Assembly: GCF_002043095.1 (NCBI RefSeq)
Contig: NZ_MVOC01000002.1
Coordinates: 148,865 to 212,864, forward strand
Reading direction: 5' to 3'
DNA length: 64,000 nucleotides
Source: Mycobacterium sp. AT1
GTDB lineage: Bacteria; Actinomycetota; Actinomycetes; Mycobacteriales; Mycobacteriaceae
Below are positions 16,917 through 26,209 of this stretch, one piece after another (the first letter of the stretch is position 1; each line of letters begins with the position of its first letter). The translations under genes and the position numbers were made by a program. Under the pieces are notes generated by a model. That model was not told the origin of the DNA. It worked only from the letters and a program-made list of their open reading frames with translations, and did not search any database.

Positions 16917-17901
16917 CGTTGGACCAGATGCCGTACTGCTCGACTTCCGGTGAGTCGATGTTGTCGCGGGTGATCAGCTGCGCCGGCCACACCACGTTCT
17001 TGGGGACCTGCTTACCGGCCTCGAGTTCGGCGACCAGGTCGATCGCCTTCTGGGCCATCTTGATGGGGTTCTGACTGATCGACGCGTCCTGAACACCGTT
17101 GCGCACGTTCTCGATTCCGGGCTTGGAACCGTCGATGCCGACGACGAAGATGTGGCCCGGTGCGCCTACGGGGACGAAGCGTCCCGCGGCGGCGATGGCC
17201 GCCGATGCGCCGACCGCCTCGGCGTCGTTGCCGCCGAAGACGGCGTCGATCTTCGGATTGGCCTGCAGGATGTCGTTCATCGCGGTGTTGGACTTCTCGG
17301 TGTCATAACCGCCGTCCTGAGTGGCGACGATCTTGATGTCGGGGTACTTGCCGATCTCCGAGGTGAACCCGGCGTCGCGGTCCCGCGCCGATGGTGTGCC
17401 GGTGAGGCCGGTCAGGTTGACGATGTTGCCGCGCGGCGAACCGTTGACCTTGGTCAAGTGCTGCACGATCTGGTCCGCAGCCAGGCGGCCCGCGGCGACA
17501 TTGTCGAGGTTGACCGTCGAGGTGATGTCGACGTCCACCGAGTCGGCGATCGCGATGACGGGAACGTTCTTGGCCTTCGCGGCTTCCAGTGCCGGGGCCA
17601 GCGCCTTGCCGTCCGACGGGCTGAGCAGTAGGTACTTCGCACCCCGGTTGAGCAGGTTCTGGATGTCGCTGACCTGCTGGTTGGGCTCGCCGTTCGCGTT
17701 GGTGGTCACCAGCGAGTAGCCGTGCTCGGAACTGCCGGCGTCCAAGCCCTTCTGCATGCCTGCGAAGAAGGGGTTGGCCACTGTGTAGGTGCTGTAGCCC
17801 ACCATCGTGCCCGACGTCGATTCCCGGTTGCAGGCCGTGCCGGCCGCCACGAGCGCCAATGCCACCGCGCCTGCCGTGAGCCCGCGCCTCAATTGATTCA
17901 T
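16909..17901 (-). CDS. Sugar-binding lipoprotein of the ribose-type ABC importer
   Basis: A 330-residue periplasmic-binding protein (Peripla_BP_4 type). A lipobox at LVAAGTAC gives lipidated Cys24. The mature protein has the RbsB-like pattern QNLLNRGAKYLLLSPSDGKALAPAL, VDVDITSTVNLDN and DAVFGGNDAEAVGA. It is the first gene of the minus-strand operon and is divergent from the GntR regulator, so it is the probable point of regulation. Confidence 0.92.
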   Translation of the reverse strand: MNQLRRGLTAGAVALALVAAGTACNRESTSGTMVGYSTYTVANPFFAGMQKGLDAGSSEHGYSLVTTNANGEPNQQVSDIQNLLNRGAKYLLLSPSDGKALAPALEAAKAKNVPVIAIADSVDVDITSTVNLDNVAAGRLAADQIVQHLTKVNGSPRGNIVNLTGLTGTPSARDRDAGFTSEIGKYPDIKIVATQDGGYDTEKSNTAMNDILQANPKIDAVFGGNDAEAVGASAAIAAAGRFVPVGAPGHIFVVGIDGSKPGIENVRNGVQDASISQNPIKMAQKAIDLVAELEAGKQVPKNVVWPAQLITRDNIDSPEVEQYGIWSNDV

Positions 17902-17970
17902 CGGAGTCTCCTCGTTGGTTTTTGGGGAATCCCGGTCCAGTGCCGAGCTTCGGTCGCCTGGCGACTGTCG

Positions 17971-18020
17971 CCTGTCGACAGGTTAGGAGGAAGTCCGCTA
18001 GTGTGTCAACAGTCACAACG
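17971..18020. promoter_or_regulatory. Palindrome between rbsB-like gene and gntR
   Basis: CCTGTCGACAGG at 17971-17982 is a perfect 12-bp palindrome in the 130-bp divergent intergenic region. A second, looser element, TGTG-N8-CACA, lies around 18002-18018, close to the gntR start. Either could be the operator of the GntR protein, which would then control both directions. Confidence 0.45.
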
Positions 18021-18031
18021 AACGAGAGGAT

Positions 18032-18736
18032 GTGATCGCGGGCATGAGCAGTCCAAGCCCACTGGAGGGGTTGATCCTCGAAGGAGCGCCACAACGGGCA
18101 CCATCGCTGGCCGAACAGGCCTACGACACGTTGCGGAAGCTAATCATCAGCGGCGACCTCAATGCGGGAATGACGCTCAGCGAGAACGAGTTTGCCAAGA
18201 AGTTCTCGATCAGCCGCTCCCCCCTTCGCGAGGCGATCAGACGCCTCCAGGAGGAAGGCCTGCTCGATGCGTCCGGACCACGTGGCTTCCGGGTGCCGCC
18301 GTTGACGGCCGACCTGGTGCGCCAGGTCTACGGCGTGCGACTCGCCCTGGAGTGCGCCGCTGCCCACAACGCGGTCGTGGCACCCGCCGACATCGCGGCG
18401 ATGCGCGCCAAGATGGCCAGCATCCGCAGCGACTTGGACCGCGGCGTCACGAAGTCCTTCACCGACTCCGATTTCGAGTTCCACGACCTGTTCATCGTCA
18501 ACTGCGGCAACGACATGCTCATCAAGCAGATCCGTCGGCTTCGCAACAACGTCGCGCGCATCATCACCTTCGCGGACCGCTTCACCGAGCACATCGAGCT
18601 GTCCTACGACGAACACGTCAAGATCTTGGACGCCCTCGCCGACAGGGATCACGACGAAGCCCGAGCCGCAGTCCACACCCACGTCAGCAACGTGACGACT
18701 CGGCTGATGAGCCATATCGAATCGCGGACGGGCTAA
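18032..18736 (+). CDS. GntR-family regulator (FadR/FCD type)
   Basis: The 234-residue protein has a GntR winged helix (about residues 25-95, AYDTLRKLIISGDLNAGMTLSENEFAKKFSISRSPLREAIRRL in parts) and a helical FCD effector domain (about 100-225) with the metal-binding His pattern DSDFEFHDLF and HVKILDAL...HTHVSNV. The start may be GTG at 18032 or ATG at 18044; GAGAGG lies just before the GTG. It is divergent from the sugar importer operon and is probably its regulator. Confidence 0.88.
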   Translation: MIAGMSSPSPLEGLILEGAPQRAPSLAEQAYDTLRKLIISGDLNAGMTLSENEFAKKFSISRSPLREAIRRLQEEGLLDASGPRGFRVPPLTADLVRQVYGVRLALECAAAHNAVVAPADIAAMRAKMASIRSDLDRGVTKSFTDSDFEFHDLFIVNCGNDMLIKQIRRLRNNVARIITFADRFTEHIELSYDEHVKILDALADRDHDEARAAVHTHVSNVTTRLMSHIESRTG

Positions 18737-18777
18737 TTCGTCCCGTACGTCCCCGAAATCCAAAGGAGAGCACGCTC

Positions 18778-19659
18778 ATGCCACATCCCATCCCCGGACT
18801 GCTCGCCACTTGCTGGACGTCGGCAGGCAACGTCATGCCCACCCGCACCGGTCCCAGCAGTCCACTCGAGGTCACCGAACGAGTCTCCGCGGTATCCGCC
18901 GCCGGGTACACCGGGTTTGGCATCGGCCACGCCGACATCCAGAACGTTCGCAACACGATGGGCGACAAGGTGTTTCGGTCACTACTCGACGACCACGGGA
19001 TCACTACACTCGAGCTGGAGTACATCGACGACTGGTGGACCACCGGCCCGCGGCGCGGGGAGGCCGACACCGTGCGACGTGACCTCCTCGACGCCGCTGC
19101 AGCGCTTGGTGCCAGCCACGTGAAGGCCGGCGCGGGTCAAGCCGATGATCGGGTCGACGCCGGTCACCTCAACGCCGAGTTCCTGACGCTGTGCGAGCAG
19201 GCGCAGTCAGCCGGAACCCGGATCGCGCTCGAGCCCGCCGCGTTCTCGATGATGCCCACCATCCATCCGGGCGTCGACCTCGTCACCCAGGTTGGGCATC
19301 CGGCCGGTGGCCTGCTCGTCGACATTTGGCACGTCTACCGCAGCGGTACCTCGTACGCCGACCTCGTCGACCTCATCCCCGCCGAGCGGTTGTTCGCCGT
19401 CGAGCTCAACGACGGTTCCCACACCGTGCCGGGCACCCTGTTCGACGACACCTTCGACAATCGACTGCTCTGCGGCCAAGGAGATTTCGACGTTGCCGGC
19501 TTCATCGAGGCGATCGACCGCATCGGATTCGACGGGCTCTGGGGAGTGGAGATGATGTCTGAGCATCATCGAACTCTTACCTCCGCCGAGGGTGCCCGGC
19601 ACGCGGCCGAGGCGGCGCGACGTGTGCTGACCGAACATCATGCCGGGGTCGGTCGTTGA
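18778..19659 (+). CDS. Sugar phosphate isomerase/epimerase-like TIM barrel
   Basis: A 293-residue xylose-isomerase-like TIM-barrel protein (AP_endonuc_2 family). Metal-site-like segments are LELEYIDDWW, IALEPAAFS, DIWHVYRSGT and ELNDGSH, and the C-terminal WGVEMMSEHHR. ATG at 18778 has AAAGGAGAG upstream. It follows gntR by 41 bp and is probably co-transcribed. It likely isomerises the ketose or keto-acid intermediate of the divergent operon. Confidence 0.85.
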   Translation: MPHPIPGLLATCWTSAGNVMPTRTGPSSPLEVTERVSAVSAAGYTGFGIGHADIQNVRNTMGDKVFRSLLDDHGITTLELEYIDDWWTTGPRRGEADTVRRDLLDAAAALGASHVKAGAGQADDRVDAGHLNAEFLTLCEQAQSAGTRIALEPAAFSMMPTIHPGVDLVTQVGHPAGGLLVDIWHVYRSGTSYADLVDLIPAERLFAVELNDGSHTVPGTLFDDTFDNRLLCGQGDFDVAGFIEAIDRIGFDGLWGVEMMSEHHRTLTSAEGARHAAEAARRVLTEHHAGVGR

Positions 19660-19680
19660 GCGGATCTCAAATCTGACGGA

Positions 19681-19711
19681 ACGAGACCGCCCTCGCGGCA
19701 AGGCTTCTCGT
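19681..19711. terminator. Weak hairpin between convergent genes
   Basis: ACGAGA at 19681-19686 pairs with TCTCGT at 19706-19711, with partial GC pairing inside the loop. It lies in the 98-bp gap between the isomerase-like gene and the second TetR gene, which converge. A terminator role is plausible but not proven. Confidence 0.3.
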
Positions 19712-19757
19712 CCATCAAACCCGTCGCTCTCTGATTCGAACTTCGATCGATGTCGCA

Positions 19758-20375
19758 CTATGGGTACGACGGTGCACGGAGCCCGTCCACCAGCATCCCG
19801 GTCACCTTGGCGGCCAGTTGGGACTCATCGATGGGCCCGTCGGGGCGATACCATTCCGCTAGCGAGTTGACCATGCCGAAGATCAGCCGGCTGATCACTT
19901 CGGGCTCGATATCGGCGCGCAGACTTCCTTCCCGGGCGGCCTCCTGCACCAGCGCCGTCAACTGGTCGTCGATGCCCCGGCGGCGCTGCACTGCCGCCAC
20001 CTCCAGGGCGCTGTTCCCCCGGATCCGCAGCAGCAGCGTGACCGCCGGGAGATGGGCTACCAGGATGTGCACCGAGGACGCCACCGTGGCCCGAAGTCGT
20101 TCGTAGGCAGCGGTATCCGAGGCAGCTCCAGTCGCTGCCGACACCGCCTGCTCGAGGCCGTCGAGCGCTTCGTCGAGCGCGGCGGCAAGGATCGATTCCT
20201 TGCTCTCGAAGTGATAGAACACAGCGGACTTGGTGACGCCGAGATGGCGGGCCAGGTCGTTGATGGACGTCGCGTCGTAACCGTGGACGTTGAACAGGGC
20301 GATAGCCCGCTGCAGCACTTCGTCGCGGCTGTACCCCGGCCTGCCGCGCGGGCGGCGCTGCGGGACTTCGGTCAC
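19758..20375 (-). CDS. TetR-family regulator, second copy of a tandem pair
   Basis: A 205-residue TetR protein. The helix-turn-helix is SINDLARHLGVTKSAVFYHFESKE at about residues 38-61. The C-terminal domain has VTLLLRIRGNSALE and LIFGMVNSLAEWYRPDGPI, which are repeated nearly word for word in the neighbouring TetR, so the two arose by duplication. I start it at the GTG that overlaps the stop of the upstream TetR (GTGA); the frame continues further upstream but inside that gene. It probably takes part in paa control. Confidence 0.85.
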   Translation of the reverse strand: MTEVPQRRPRGRPGYSRDEVLQRAIALFNVHGYDATSINDLARHLGVTKSAVFYHFESKESILAAALDEALDGLEQAVSAATGAASDTAAYERLRATVASSVHILVAHLPAVTLLLRIRGNSALEVAAVQRRRGIDDQLTALVQEAAREGSLRADIEPEVISRLIFGMVNSLAEWYRPDGPIDESQLAAKVTGMLVDGLRAPSYP

Positions 20376-21013
20376 GGGCGGGCCTTCATCCCGTCCATCA
20401 ACATCGAACTCACCTGATCGGCCAGTTGCGCCCCGCTGATCGGGCCGTCGGGGCGGTACCACTCCCGAACCGAATTGGTCATGCCGAAGATCAGCCGCGC
20501 CGTCGTCCGCGCATCGATGTCCGAGCGCAGGTCGCCGTCGGCGATCGCCTCCTGCACCACATCGGCGACGAACTTGTCGTAGGACCGCCGCTGTTCGAGC
20601 GCCCACCGTTCGGTCTCGGTGTTGCCCCGCACATTCAACAGCAGGGTCACGTAAGTCAGTTTCTCCGTGAGGATCTCCAGATTGCGCCGGATCAGGAAGA
20701 TCAGTCGGTCCACAGCCCGACCGCTGACCGCGCCGTCCTCGGTGGTGCTGGCGATCAGGGGATCGAGCGCCTTCTGCAGCCCCAACCGGAGCAGCTGCTC
20801 CTTTCCCTCGATGTGGTGGAAGATCGAGGACTTCGACAGCCCGGACGCGTGGGACAGGTGCGCGAAGCTGGTGGCTTCGTAACCCCGCTCGGTGAACACC
20901 GCAACGGCGACGGCCAGCAGTCGGTCGAGGTTGTACTGCGGGCGTGGTTCACCCGACGGCAGCGTCCTCGGCGATGCGGTGCCGGCCGCCGGTGCGCCCG
21001 CGCGATCAGTCAT
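20372..21013 (-). CDS. TetR-family regulator, probable phenylacetate regulator (PaaR-like)
   Basis: This 213-residue protein has a TetR helix-turn-helix (SFAHLSHASGLSKSSIFHHIEGKE) and an effector domain with VTLLLNVRGNTETE and LIFGMTNSVREWYRPDGPI. ATG at 21013 is chosen; upstream in-frame codons are Arg-rich and unlikely to be translated. It lies in the paaZ-ethD-tetR-tetR unit. TetR-type PaaR proteins sense phenylacetyl-CoA in other bacteria, so either or both of the pair may repress the paa promoters through the operator at 23464. Confidence 0.82.
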   Translation of the reverse strand: MTDRAGAPAAGTASPRTLPSGEPRPQYNLDRLLAVAVAVFTERGYEATSFAHLSHASGLSKSSIFHHIEGKEQLLRLGLQKALDPLIASTTEDGAVSGRAVDRLIFLIRRNLEILTEKLTYVTLLLNVRGNTETERWALEQRRSYDKFVADVVQEAIADGDLRSDIDARTTARLIFGMTNSVREWYRPDGPISGAQLADQVSSMLMDGMKARP

Positions 21014-21047
21014 GGACTCATGCTCGCACGCGCACCGGCTGCGCAGG

Positions 21048-21347
21048 TCACCCCTGTCGGATCTCCCCGGTGAACATGACCCGGGCGACGGGCAGGGTGG
21101 CCGCATCGGCAGCGACTGCCGCCATCTCGGGTGACCGCAGCGCCGTCTTCAGCGCCGCGGCATCGTCGAAATCGAGTTCGGCAACCAGGTAGGGCGCCAC
21201 TCCGTCACCGAGCGCCGAGGGCTTCGAGAACGACGCGGCGCGGAGTCCGGGCAGCGGGTGGCACAGTGGGACATGCTGATCGAAGTACCGGCGGTCGAAG
21301 GCATCGGCGTCTTCGGGGGTCTGGTACTGGATGGTCAACCGGTGCAT
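21048..21347 (-). CDS. EthD-family small protein
   Basis: A 99-residue ferredoxin-like-fold protein of the EthD family (HRLTIQYQTPEDADAFDRRYFDQHVPLCHPLPGLR). EthD proteins are small accessory proteins of unknown biochemical role, often next to oxidative catabolic genes. Its ATG overlaps the paaZ stop by one base (TGATG), so it is coupled to paaZ. An aid to oxepin or aldehyde intermediates of the pathway is conceivable but unproven. Confidence 0.75.
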   Translation of the reverse strand: MHRLTIQYQTPEDADAFDRRYFDQHVPLCHPLPGLRAASFSKPSALGDGVAPYLVAELDFDDAAALKTALRSPEMAAVAADAATLPVARVMFTGEIRQG

Positions 21348-23395
21348 CAGTTGGTCCCGTCCTGGTTCCAGGTCTTGGCCACCAGGGTGAGCACGTCGTA
21401 GGTCGCCACCGCGGCGCCCTCCTGATTGACCACCACGGCGTCCCACCGCACCTCGCCGTAGTCGGCGGAGGACCGCGGAGTGATCTGCTTGACCGTCAGC
21501 GTGACGGAGATGGTGTCCTCGGCCTTGACCGGCGTGAGGAACCGTAGGTGATCCACCCCGAAGTTCGCCAGCACCGGACCGGGATTGGGCTCGACGAACA
21601 GCCCCGCCGCCAGTGATACCACCAGGTAGCCGTGCGCGACGATGCCTCCGAACAGCGGGCTGGCCGCCGCCGCCTCGGGGTCGGTGTGGGCATAGAACGT
21701 GTCGCCGGTGAACTCCGCGAAATGGTCGATGTCGGCGAGCGTGACCTGTCGCTTCTGCGACTCGATGCTGTCGCCGATCTTCAGTGCCGCCAAGCTCTTC
21801 CGGAACGGATGCAGGTCGCCGACGGCGCGCTGTGACCCGGTGGTCCAGCGCCCGGTGATCGCGGTGAGCATATCGGGAGAGGCTTGGATCGCAGTGCGCT
21901 GCATGTGGTGCAGTACGCCGCGGATACCGCCGAGTTCCTCACCACCGCCAGCGCGTCCGGGACCGCCGTGCACCAAGGTGGGCAGCGGGCTGCCGTGCCC
22001 GGTGGATTCGGCGGCGTCGTCGCGGTCGAGGACCAACAGCCGGCCGTGCCACGGGGCCAGACCCAGCACGACCTCACGCACGATCTGCGGATCATGGCTG
22101 ACCAATGAGGTCACCAGGCTGCCGCGGCCGCGGGCCGCCAACTCGACCGCCTCTGCGGTGGTCGCATAGGCAAACACGGTGGCCACCGGTCCGAACGGTT
22201 CGACATCGTGCGGCTCGGTGGCCCCGGGCCGGGCCCGCAACAGGATGGGCGACAGGAACGCGCCTCGCTCGGCGTCGGCGCCCACGGTGGCCACCTGCGC
22301 CGGATCACCGAAGACGATCTCGGCGGAATTGCCCAGCACCTCAATGGCTTTGCGGACCTCATCGCGCTGGGCAAGGCTGGCTAGTGAGCCCATGCCGACG
22401 GTCTCGTCGGCGGGGTTGCCGACGGTGATCTTGGCCAGTCGCGCGCTGATCGCGCTCACCACGGTGTCGGCGATACCCTGGGGCACCATGACCCGGCGGA
22501 TGGCGGTGCACTTCTGCCCGGCCTTGACCGTCATCTCGGTCACCACGCCCTTGACGAACAAGTCGAACTCCGGATCGTCGACGGCGACGTCGAGGCCAAG
22601 GATCGAGCTGTTCAGCGAATCCGCTTCAACTCCAAGACGCACCCCGCCGTGCACCACCGACGGGTGGTTGCGTAGCAGCCCGGCGGTGTGCGCCGACCCG
22701 GTGAATGCGACCGAATCCTGTTCGGTCAGTTCATCCAGCAGCGATCCTGCGCTTCCGCTGATCAGTTGAATCGAACCCTCGGGCAGGATGTTCGACTCGA
22801 CGATCCGACGTACGACGGCCTCGGTGAGGTAGCCGGTCTGGCTGGCAGGTTTGACGATGCTGGGAAGTCCGGCAAGGAATGCCGGCGCCAACTTCTCCAA
22901 CATGCCCCACACCGGGAAGTTGAACGCGTTGATCTGGACCGCGACGCCGGGTCGCGAGGTGTAGATGTGCTGGCCCAGGAAGGTGCCGCCCTTGCCCAGT
23001 GACTCGAGCTCACCGTCGAGCACCACGGTGTCGTTTGGCAGCTCGCGAGTTCCCTTGCTGGCGTACGAGAATACGGTTCCGATACCGCCGTCGACGTCGA
23101 CCGCGGAGTCGCGCCGCGTGGCTCCGGTGCGCGCCGACAGCGCGTAGAACTCGTCTTTGAACCCGCCGAGATGCTTCGCCAGTGCCTTGAGTAGGCCGGC
23201 GCGCTCGTGGAAGGTCAGGGCCTGGATCGCGGGCGCGCCCACGCTACGGGCGTGCGCCACCATGGCGGCGTAGTCCAGCCCGCGGCTCGACACCCGGGTG
23301 ATCTCCTCGCCGGTGACGGCGTCAGTGACCGGCTCCCCCTCGTCCTGGGCACGGAACCACTGCCCCGCGGCATAACTCTCCAGTAGTGCGCTCAC
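21347..23395 (-). CDS. paaZ: Oxepin-CoA hydrolase / 3-oxo-5,6-dehydrosuberyl-CoA semialdehyde dehydrogenase
   Basis: The 682-residue protein is the fused PaaZ. An aldehyde dehydrogenase domain covers about residues 1-520, with [31 protein letters not shown] and the catalytic Cys region [15 protein letters not shown] MaoC-type hydratase domain covers about 530-675, with [19 protein letters not shown] and [19 protein letters not shown]. It opens the epoxidised, isomerised ring and oxidises the aldehyde. It is divergent from paaA, across the operator at 23464. Confidence 0.95.
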   Translation of the reverse strand: MSALLESYAAGQWFRAQDEGEPVTDAVTGEEITRVSSRGLDYAAMVAHARSVGAPAIQALTFHERAGLLKALAKHLGGFKDEFYALSARTGATRRDSAVDVDGGIGTVFSYASKGTRELPNDTVVLDGELESLGKGGTFLGQHIYTSRPGVAVQINAFNFPVWGMLEKLAPAFLAGLPSIVKPASQTGYLTEAVVRRIVESNILPEGSIQLISGSAGSLLDELTEQDSVAFTGSAHTAGLLRNHPSVVHGGVRLGVEADSLNSSILGLDVAVDDPEFDLFVKGVVTEMTVKAGQKCTAIRRVMVPQGIADTVVSAISARLAKITVGNPADETVGMGSLASLAQRDEVRKAIEVLGNSAEIVFGDPAQVATVGADAERGAFLSPILLRARPGATEPHDVEPFGPVATVFAYATTAEAVELAARGRGSLVTSLVSHDPQIVREVVLGLAPWHGRLLVLDRDDAAESTGHGSPLPTLVHGGPGRAGGGEELGGIRGVLHHMQRTAIQASPDMLTAITGRWTTGSQRAVGDLHPFRKSLAALKIGDSIESQKRQVTLADIDHFAEFTGDTFYAHTDPEAAAASPLFGGIVAHGYLVVSLAAGLFVEPNPGPVLANFGVDHLRFLTPVKAEDTISVTLTVKQITPRSSADYGEVRWDAVVVNQEGAAVATYDVLTLVAKTWNQDGTN

Positions 23396-23463
23396 GATGC
23401 GCCTCCTTCCGATCGATGTGTTCCGGCCCGTTGCGCGGCGCCCGTTCCTCGTGCCAGAGTAGT

Positions 23464-23481
23464 ACAGACCGTTCGGTCAGT
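23464..23481. promoter_or_regulatory. TetR-type operator between paaZ and paaA
   Basis: GACCG-TT-CGGTC at 23467-23478 forms an inverted repeat with outer AC and GT at the ends, the look of a TetR/AcrR operator. It lies 28 bp before the paaA start and about 70 bp before the paaZ start. The adjacent tandem TetR genes are the obvious candidates to bind it. A GGAGG ribosome site precedes the paaA ATG. Confidence 0.7.
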
Positions 23482-23508
23482 AAATACTCGCATCACCCGG
23501 AGGTGCCC

Positions 23509-24450
23509 ATGTCATCGGCTGTCGCTGAACCCGGGCTCGTCGCACTTTTCGACGCCATCGTCGGTTCCAAGGACCGCATCGAACCGCGCGACTGGATGCC
23601 TGACGCGTACCGGAAAACCCTCATCAGGCAGGTCGCCCAGCATGCCCACTCGGAGATCATCGGCATGCAGCCGGAGGGCAATTGGATCGGCCGCGCCCCC
23701 TCGCTGCGGCGCAAGGCGATCCTGCTGGCCAAGGTCCAGGATGAGGCCGGTCACGGGCTCTACCTGTACTCGGCGGCCGAGACCCTGGGCGCCTCCCGAC
23801 AGGATCTCACCGACCAGCTGATCCGGGGCGCACAGAAGTACTCGTCGATCTTCAACTACCCCACGCTGTCCTACGCCGACGTCGGCACCATCGGCTGGCT
23901 GGTCGACGGCGCCGCGATCTGCAACCAGGTTCCGTTGTGCCGCACGTCGTTCGGCCCGTACGGCCGCGCGATGATCCGGATCTGCAAGGAGGAGTCGTTC
24001 CATCAACGGCAGGGCTACGAGCTGTTGATGACGATGATGCGTGGCACCGAGGAGCAGCGGGCCATGGTGCAGGAGTCGGTGAACCGGTTCTGGTGGCCGG
24101 CGCTGATGATGTTCGGCCCGCCCGACGACGCCTCCCCCAACACCGAACAGTCCATGGCCTGGGGAATCAAGACTCACACCAATGATGAACTGCGGCAACG
24201 GTTCGTCGACATGTCGATACCGCAAGCCAAGGCCCTTGGCGTCACGTTCCCCGACCCCGAACTGCGCTGGAACGAGGAGCGACAGTCCCACGACTTCGGT
24301 GAGATCGACTGGACCGAGTTCTGGGCTGTGGTCAAAGGCGACGGTCCGTGCAACGCCCAGCGTATCGAGCACCGCCGAAGGGCCCGCGACGACGGCCGCT
24401 GGGTTCACGAAGCCGCCCGTTCCTTCGCAGCCAAGCAGGTGACCGCGTGA
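23509..24450 (+). CDS. paaA: Phenylacetyl-CoA epoxidase catalytic subunit
   Basis: PaaA is the di-iron subunit of the multicomponent phenylacetyl-CoA 1,2-epoxidase. The 313-residue protein shows the ferritin-like ligand pairs [13 protein letters not shown] and [15 protein letters not shown], and the conserved [16 protein letters not shown] segment ([17 protein letters not shown]). The ATG at 23509 has GGAGG upstream. It starts the plus-strand paa operon, and its stop overlaps the paaB GTG. Confidence 0.96.
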   Translation: MSSAVAEPGLVALFDAIVGSKDRIEPRDWMPDAYRKTLIRQVAQHAHSEIIGMQPEGNWIGRAPSLRRKAILLAKVQDEAGHGLYLYSAAETLGASRQDLTDQLIRGAQKYSSIFNYPTLSYADVGTIGWLVDGAAICNQVPLCRTSFGPYGRAMIRICKEESFHQRQGYELLMTMMRGTEEQRAMVQESVNRFWWPALMMFGPPDDASPNTEQSMAWGIKTHTNDELRQRFVDMSIPQAKALGVTFPDPELRWNEERQSHDFGEIDWTEFWAVVKGDGPCNAQRIEHRRRARDDGRWVHEAARSFAAKQVTA

Positions 24451-24743
24451 GCGCCCCACAGTCCGGCGAGTGGCCGCTCTACGAGGTGTTCGTGCGTGGC
24501 AAGCGCGGCCTGAACCACGTGCACGTCGGTTCGCTGCATGCCCCCAGCGACGACATGGCGCTGCTGCATGCGCGCGACGTCTACACCAGACGCAATGAGG
24601 GCGTCAGCATCTGGGTGGTGCCGTCGGAGCGGATCACCGCGTCCAGTCCTGACGAGAAGGACCCGATGTTCGCCCCCAGCGGCGACAAGGTGTACCGCCA
24701 TCCCACCTTTTACGACATCCCCGATCACGTTCCACACATGTGA
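24447..24743 (+). CDS. paaB: Phenylacetyl-CoA epoxidase subunit PaaB
   Basis: A 98-residue protein with the PaaB signature [24 protein letters not shown] and [18 protein letters not shown]. PaaB is a small structural subunit that links catalytic dimers. The GTG start overlaps the paaA stop; a longer upstream extension of the frame lies wholly inside paaA and is not used. Confidence 0.94.
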   Translation: MSAPQSGEWPLYEVFVRGKRGLNHVHVGSLHAPSDDMALLHARDVYTRRNEGVSIWVVPSERITASSPDEKDPMFAPSGDKVYRHPTFYDIPDHVPHM

Positions 24744-24757
24744 GCCAAAGAGACACC

Positions 24758-25696
24758 ATGACTGACGCAGACTCGCCCCACGTCGACGACGACCACGAGA
24801 ACGCCTACGCCGGACTCTTGGTCAACGACGCCCACTGGGCGTTCGGCACCGACTTCGAAGATCCCCTGGCCGGAGTGGACACCACGGTGCCCGCCGGGGT
24901 CGACGCAAGCACTCTGGCGAAGTACTGCCTGATGCTCGGTGACGACGCTCTGGTGCTGTCCCAACGGCTCTCGGAATGGTGCAGCCGCGCTCCCGACCTC
25001 GAAGAGGACATCGCGCTGGCCAACATCGCGCTGGATCTGCTGGGCCAGGCCCGGTTACTGCTGGCCCGTGCCGCCGCCGCTGATCCCACCCTGGTGCCGA
25101 GCCTGCCAGCGGGCTCCCCCGTCCCCGACGAGGACCGGTTGGCCTTCTTCCGCGACGGTCTCGACTTCTGCAACGTCCGACTGGCCGAGGTCCCCAACGG
25201 CGACTTCGCCGAGGCCATCACCCGGATCCTGATGTTCTCCACGTGGCGACTGGCGCTGATGCAGCAGTTGACCCGCAGCGCCGACGCCGTGTTGGCAGCG
25301 GTGGCGGCCAAGGGCGTCAAAGAGCTGACGTACCACCGCGACTTTGCCGGCCGATGGTTCGTGACTCTCGCCAAGGGCACCGACGAATCCCGTCGCCGGC
25401 TGCTGGCCGCCCTGGCCGACCTCTGGCCACTGCGGGGCGAGCTCACCGACACCCATCCCGTGGAGCGGGCCGCCGCCGAAGCCGGTGTGGGGGTGGACCC
25501 CGCGACGGTATCCGACGAGATCGACGTGGTGTTCGAGCAGCTGTTCACCACGGCCGCCGTCGACCGGCCCACGGCCAGGCCGCTGGCCGGGGTCCAGGGG
25601 CGCAAAGGCCGCGCCGGGTTACACACCGAAGCGTTCGGCCACCTCCTCGCCGAGATGCAGGTAGTCGCCCGCGCACACCCGTCGGGCACCTGGTGA
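24758..25696 (+). CDS. paaC: Phenylacetyl-CoA epoxidase structural subunit PaaC
   Basis: PaaC is the ferritin-like structural partner of PaaA. The 312-residue protein has EDIALANIALDLLGQARLLLARAA, CNVRLAEVPNGDFAEAI and KELTYHRDFAGRWFVTLAKGTDES. I prefer ATG at 24758; a GTG at 24740 overlaps the paaB stop and is also possible. The stop overlaps the paaD start. Confidence 0.94.
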   Translation: MTDADSPHVDDDHENAYAGLLVNDAHWAFGTDFEDPLAGVDTTVPAGVDASTLAKYCLMLGDDALVLSQRLSEWCSRAPDLEEDIALANIALDLLGQARLLLARAAAADPTLVPSLPAGSPVPDEDRLAFFRDGLDFCNVRLAEVPNGDFAEAITRILMFSTWRLALMQQLTRSADAVLAAVAAKGVKELTYHRDFAGRWFVTLAKGTDESRRRLLAALADLWPLRGELTDTHPVERAAAEAGVGVDPATVSDEIDVVFEQLFTTAAVDRPTARPLAGVQGRKGRAGLHTEAFGHLLAEMQVVARAHPSGTW

Positions 25697-26208
25697 TCGA
25701 GCCGGCTGCACCGGCGGCACTGAAACGTGCTCGCGCCGTGGCCGCCTCGGTGGTTGACCCCGAACTGCCGATGCTGACCCTGGCCGACCTGGGCGTCCTG
25801 CGCGACGTAGCACTCGACGCCGGCACCGTCGTCGTGTCCATCACTCCCACCTATTCGGGCTGCCCGGCGATGGCCACGATGCGCGATGACCTGGTCCACC
25901 GCCTGCAGGACAGCGGCTTCCCGGAAGTCCGGGTGCGGATCTCGCTGCAGCCCGCCTGGACCACGGACTGGATCACGCCCGCCGGCCGGGCCGCGCTGCA
26001 GCGCGCCGGGATATCTCCACCCGGCGCCGCCCCGCAGCACACGGGACCGATTGTGTTGACCTTGAATCCCATTCGGCGTTCAGTGCGATGCCCGCAATGC
26101 GCTTCGAGTGATGTCGAGTTGACGTCGGAATTCGGATCGACGGCGTGTAAGGCGATGTATCGCTGCACCGCCTGCCTGGAACCTTTCGACCACGTGAAGG
26201 AGATCTGA
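25693..26208 (+). CDS. paaD: PaaD, MIP18/DUF59-type maturation protein
   Basis: A 171-residue protein with a DUF59 domain (about 5-90, VVDPELPMLTLADLGVLRDV and TPTYSGCPAM) and a C-terminal zinc-ribbon-like CPQC...C...CTAC region. PaaD probably helps iron or Fe-S loading of the epoxidase system. The GTG at 25693 overlaps the paaC stop. Confidence 0.92.
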   Translation: MIEPAAPAALKRARAVAASVVDPELPMLTLADLGVLRDVALDAGTVVVSITPTYSGCPAMATMRDDLVHRLQDSGFPEVRVRISLQPAWTTDWITPAGRAALQRAGISPPGAAPQHTGPIVLTLNPIRRSVRCPQCASSDVELTSEFGSTACKAMYRCTACLEPFDHVKEI

Positions 26209-26209
26209 C

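Noticed and set aside
17722..18777. A 350-codon extension in front of the isomerase-like gene
   Set aside because: It crosses the GntR gene in another frame and is Arg- and Pro-rich; the isomerase has its own ATG with a strong ribosome site at 18778.
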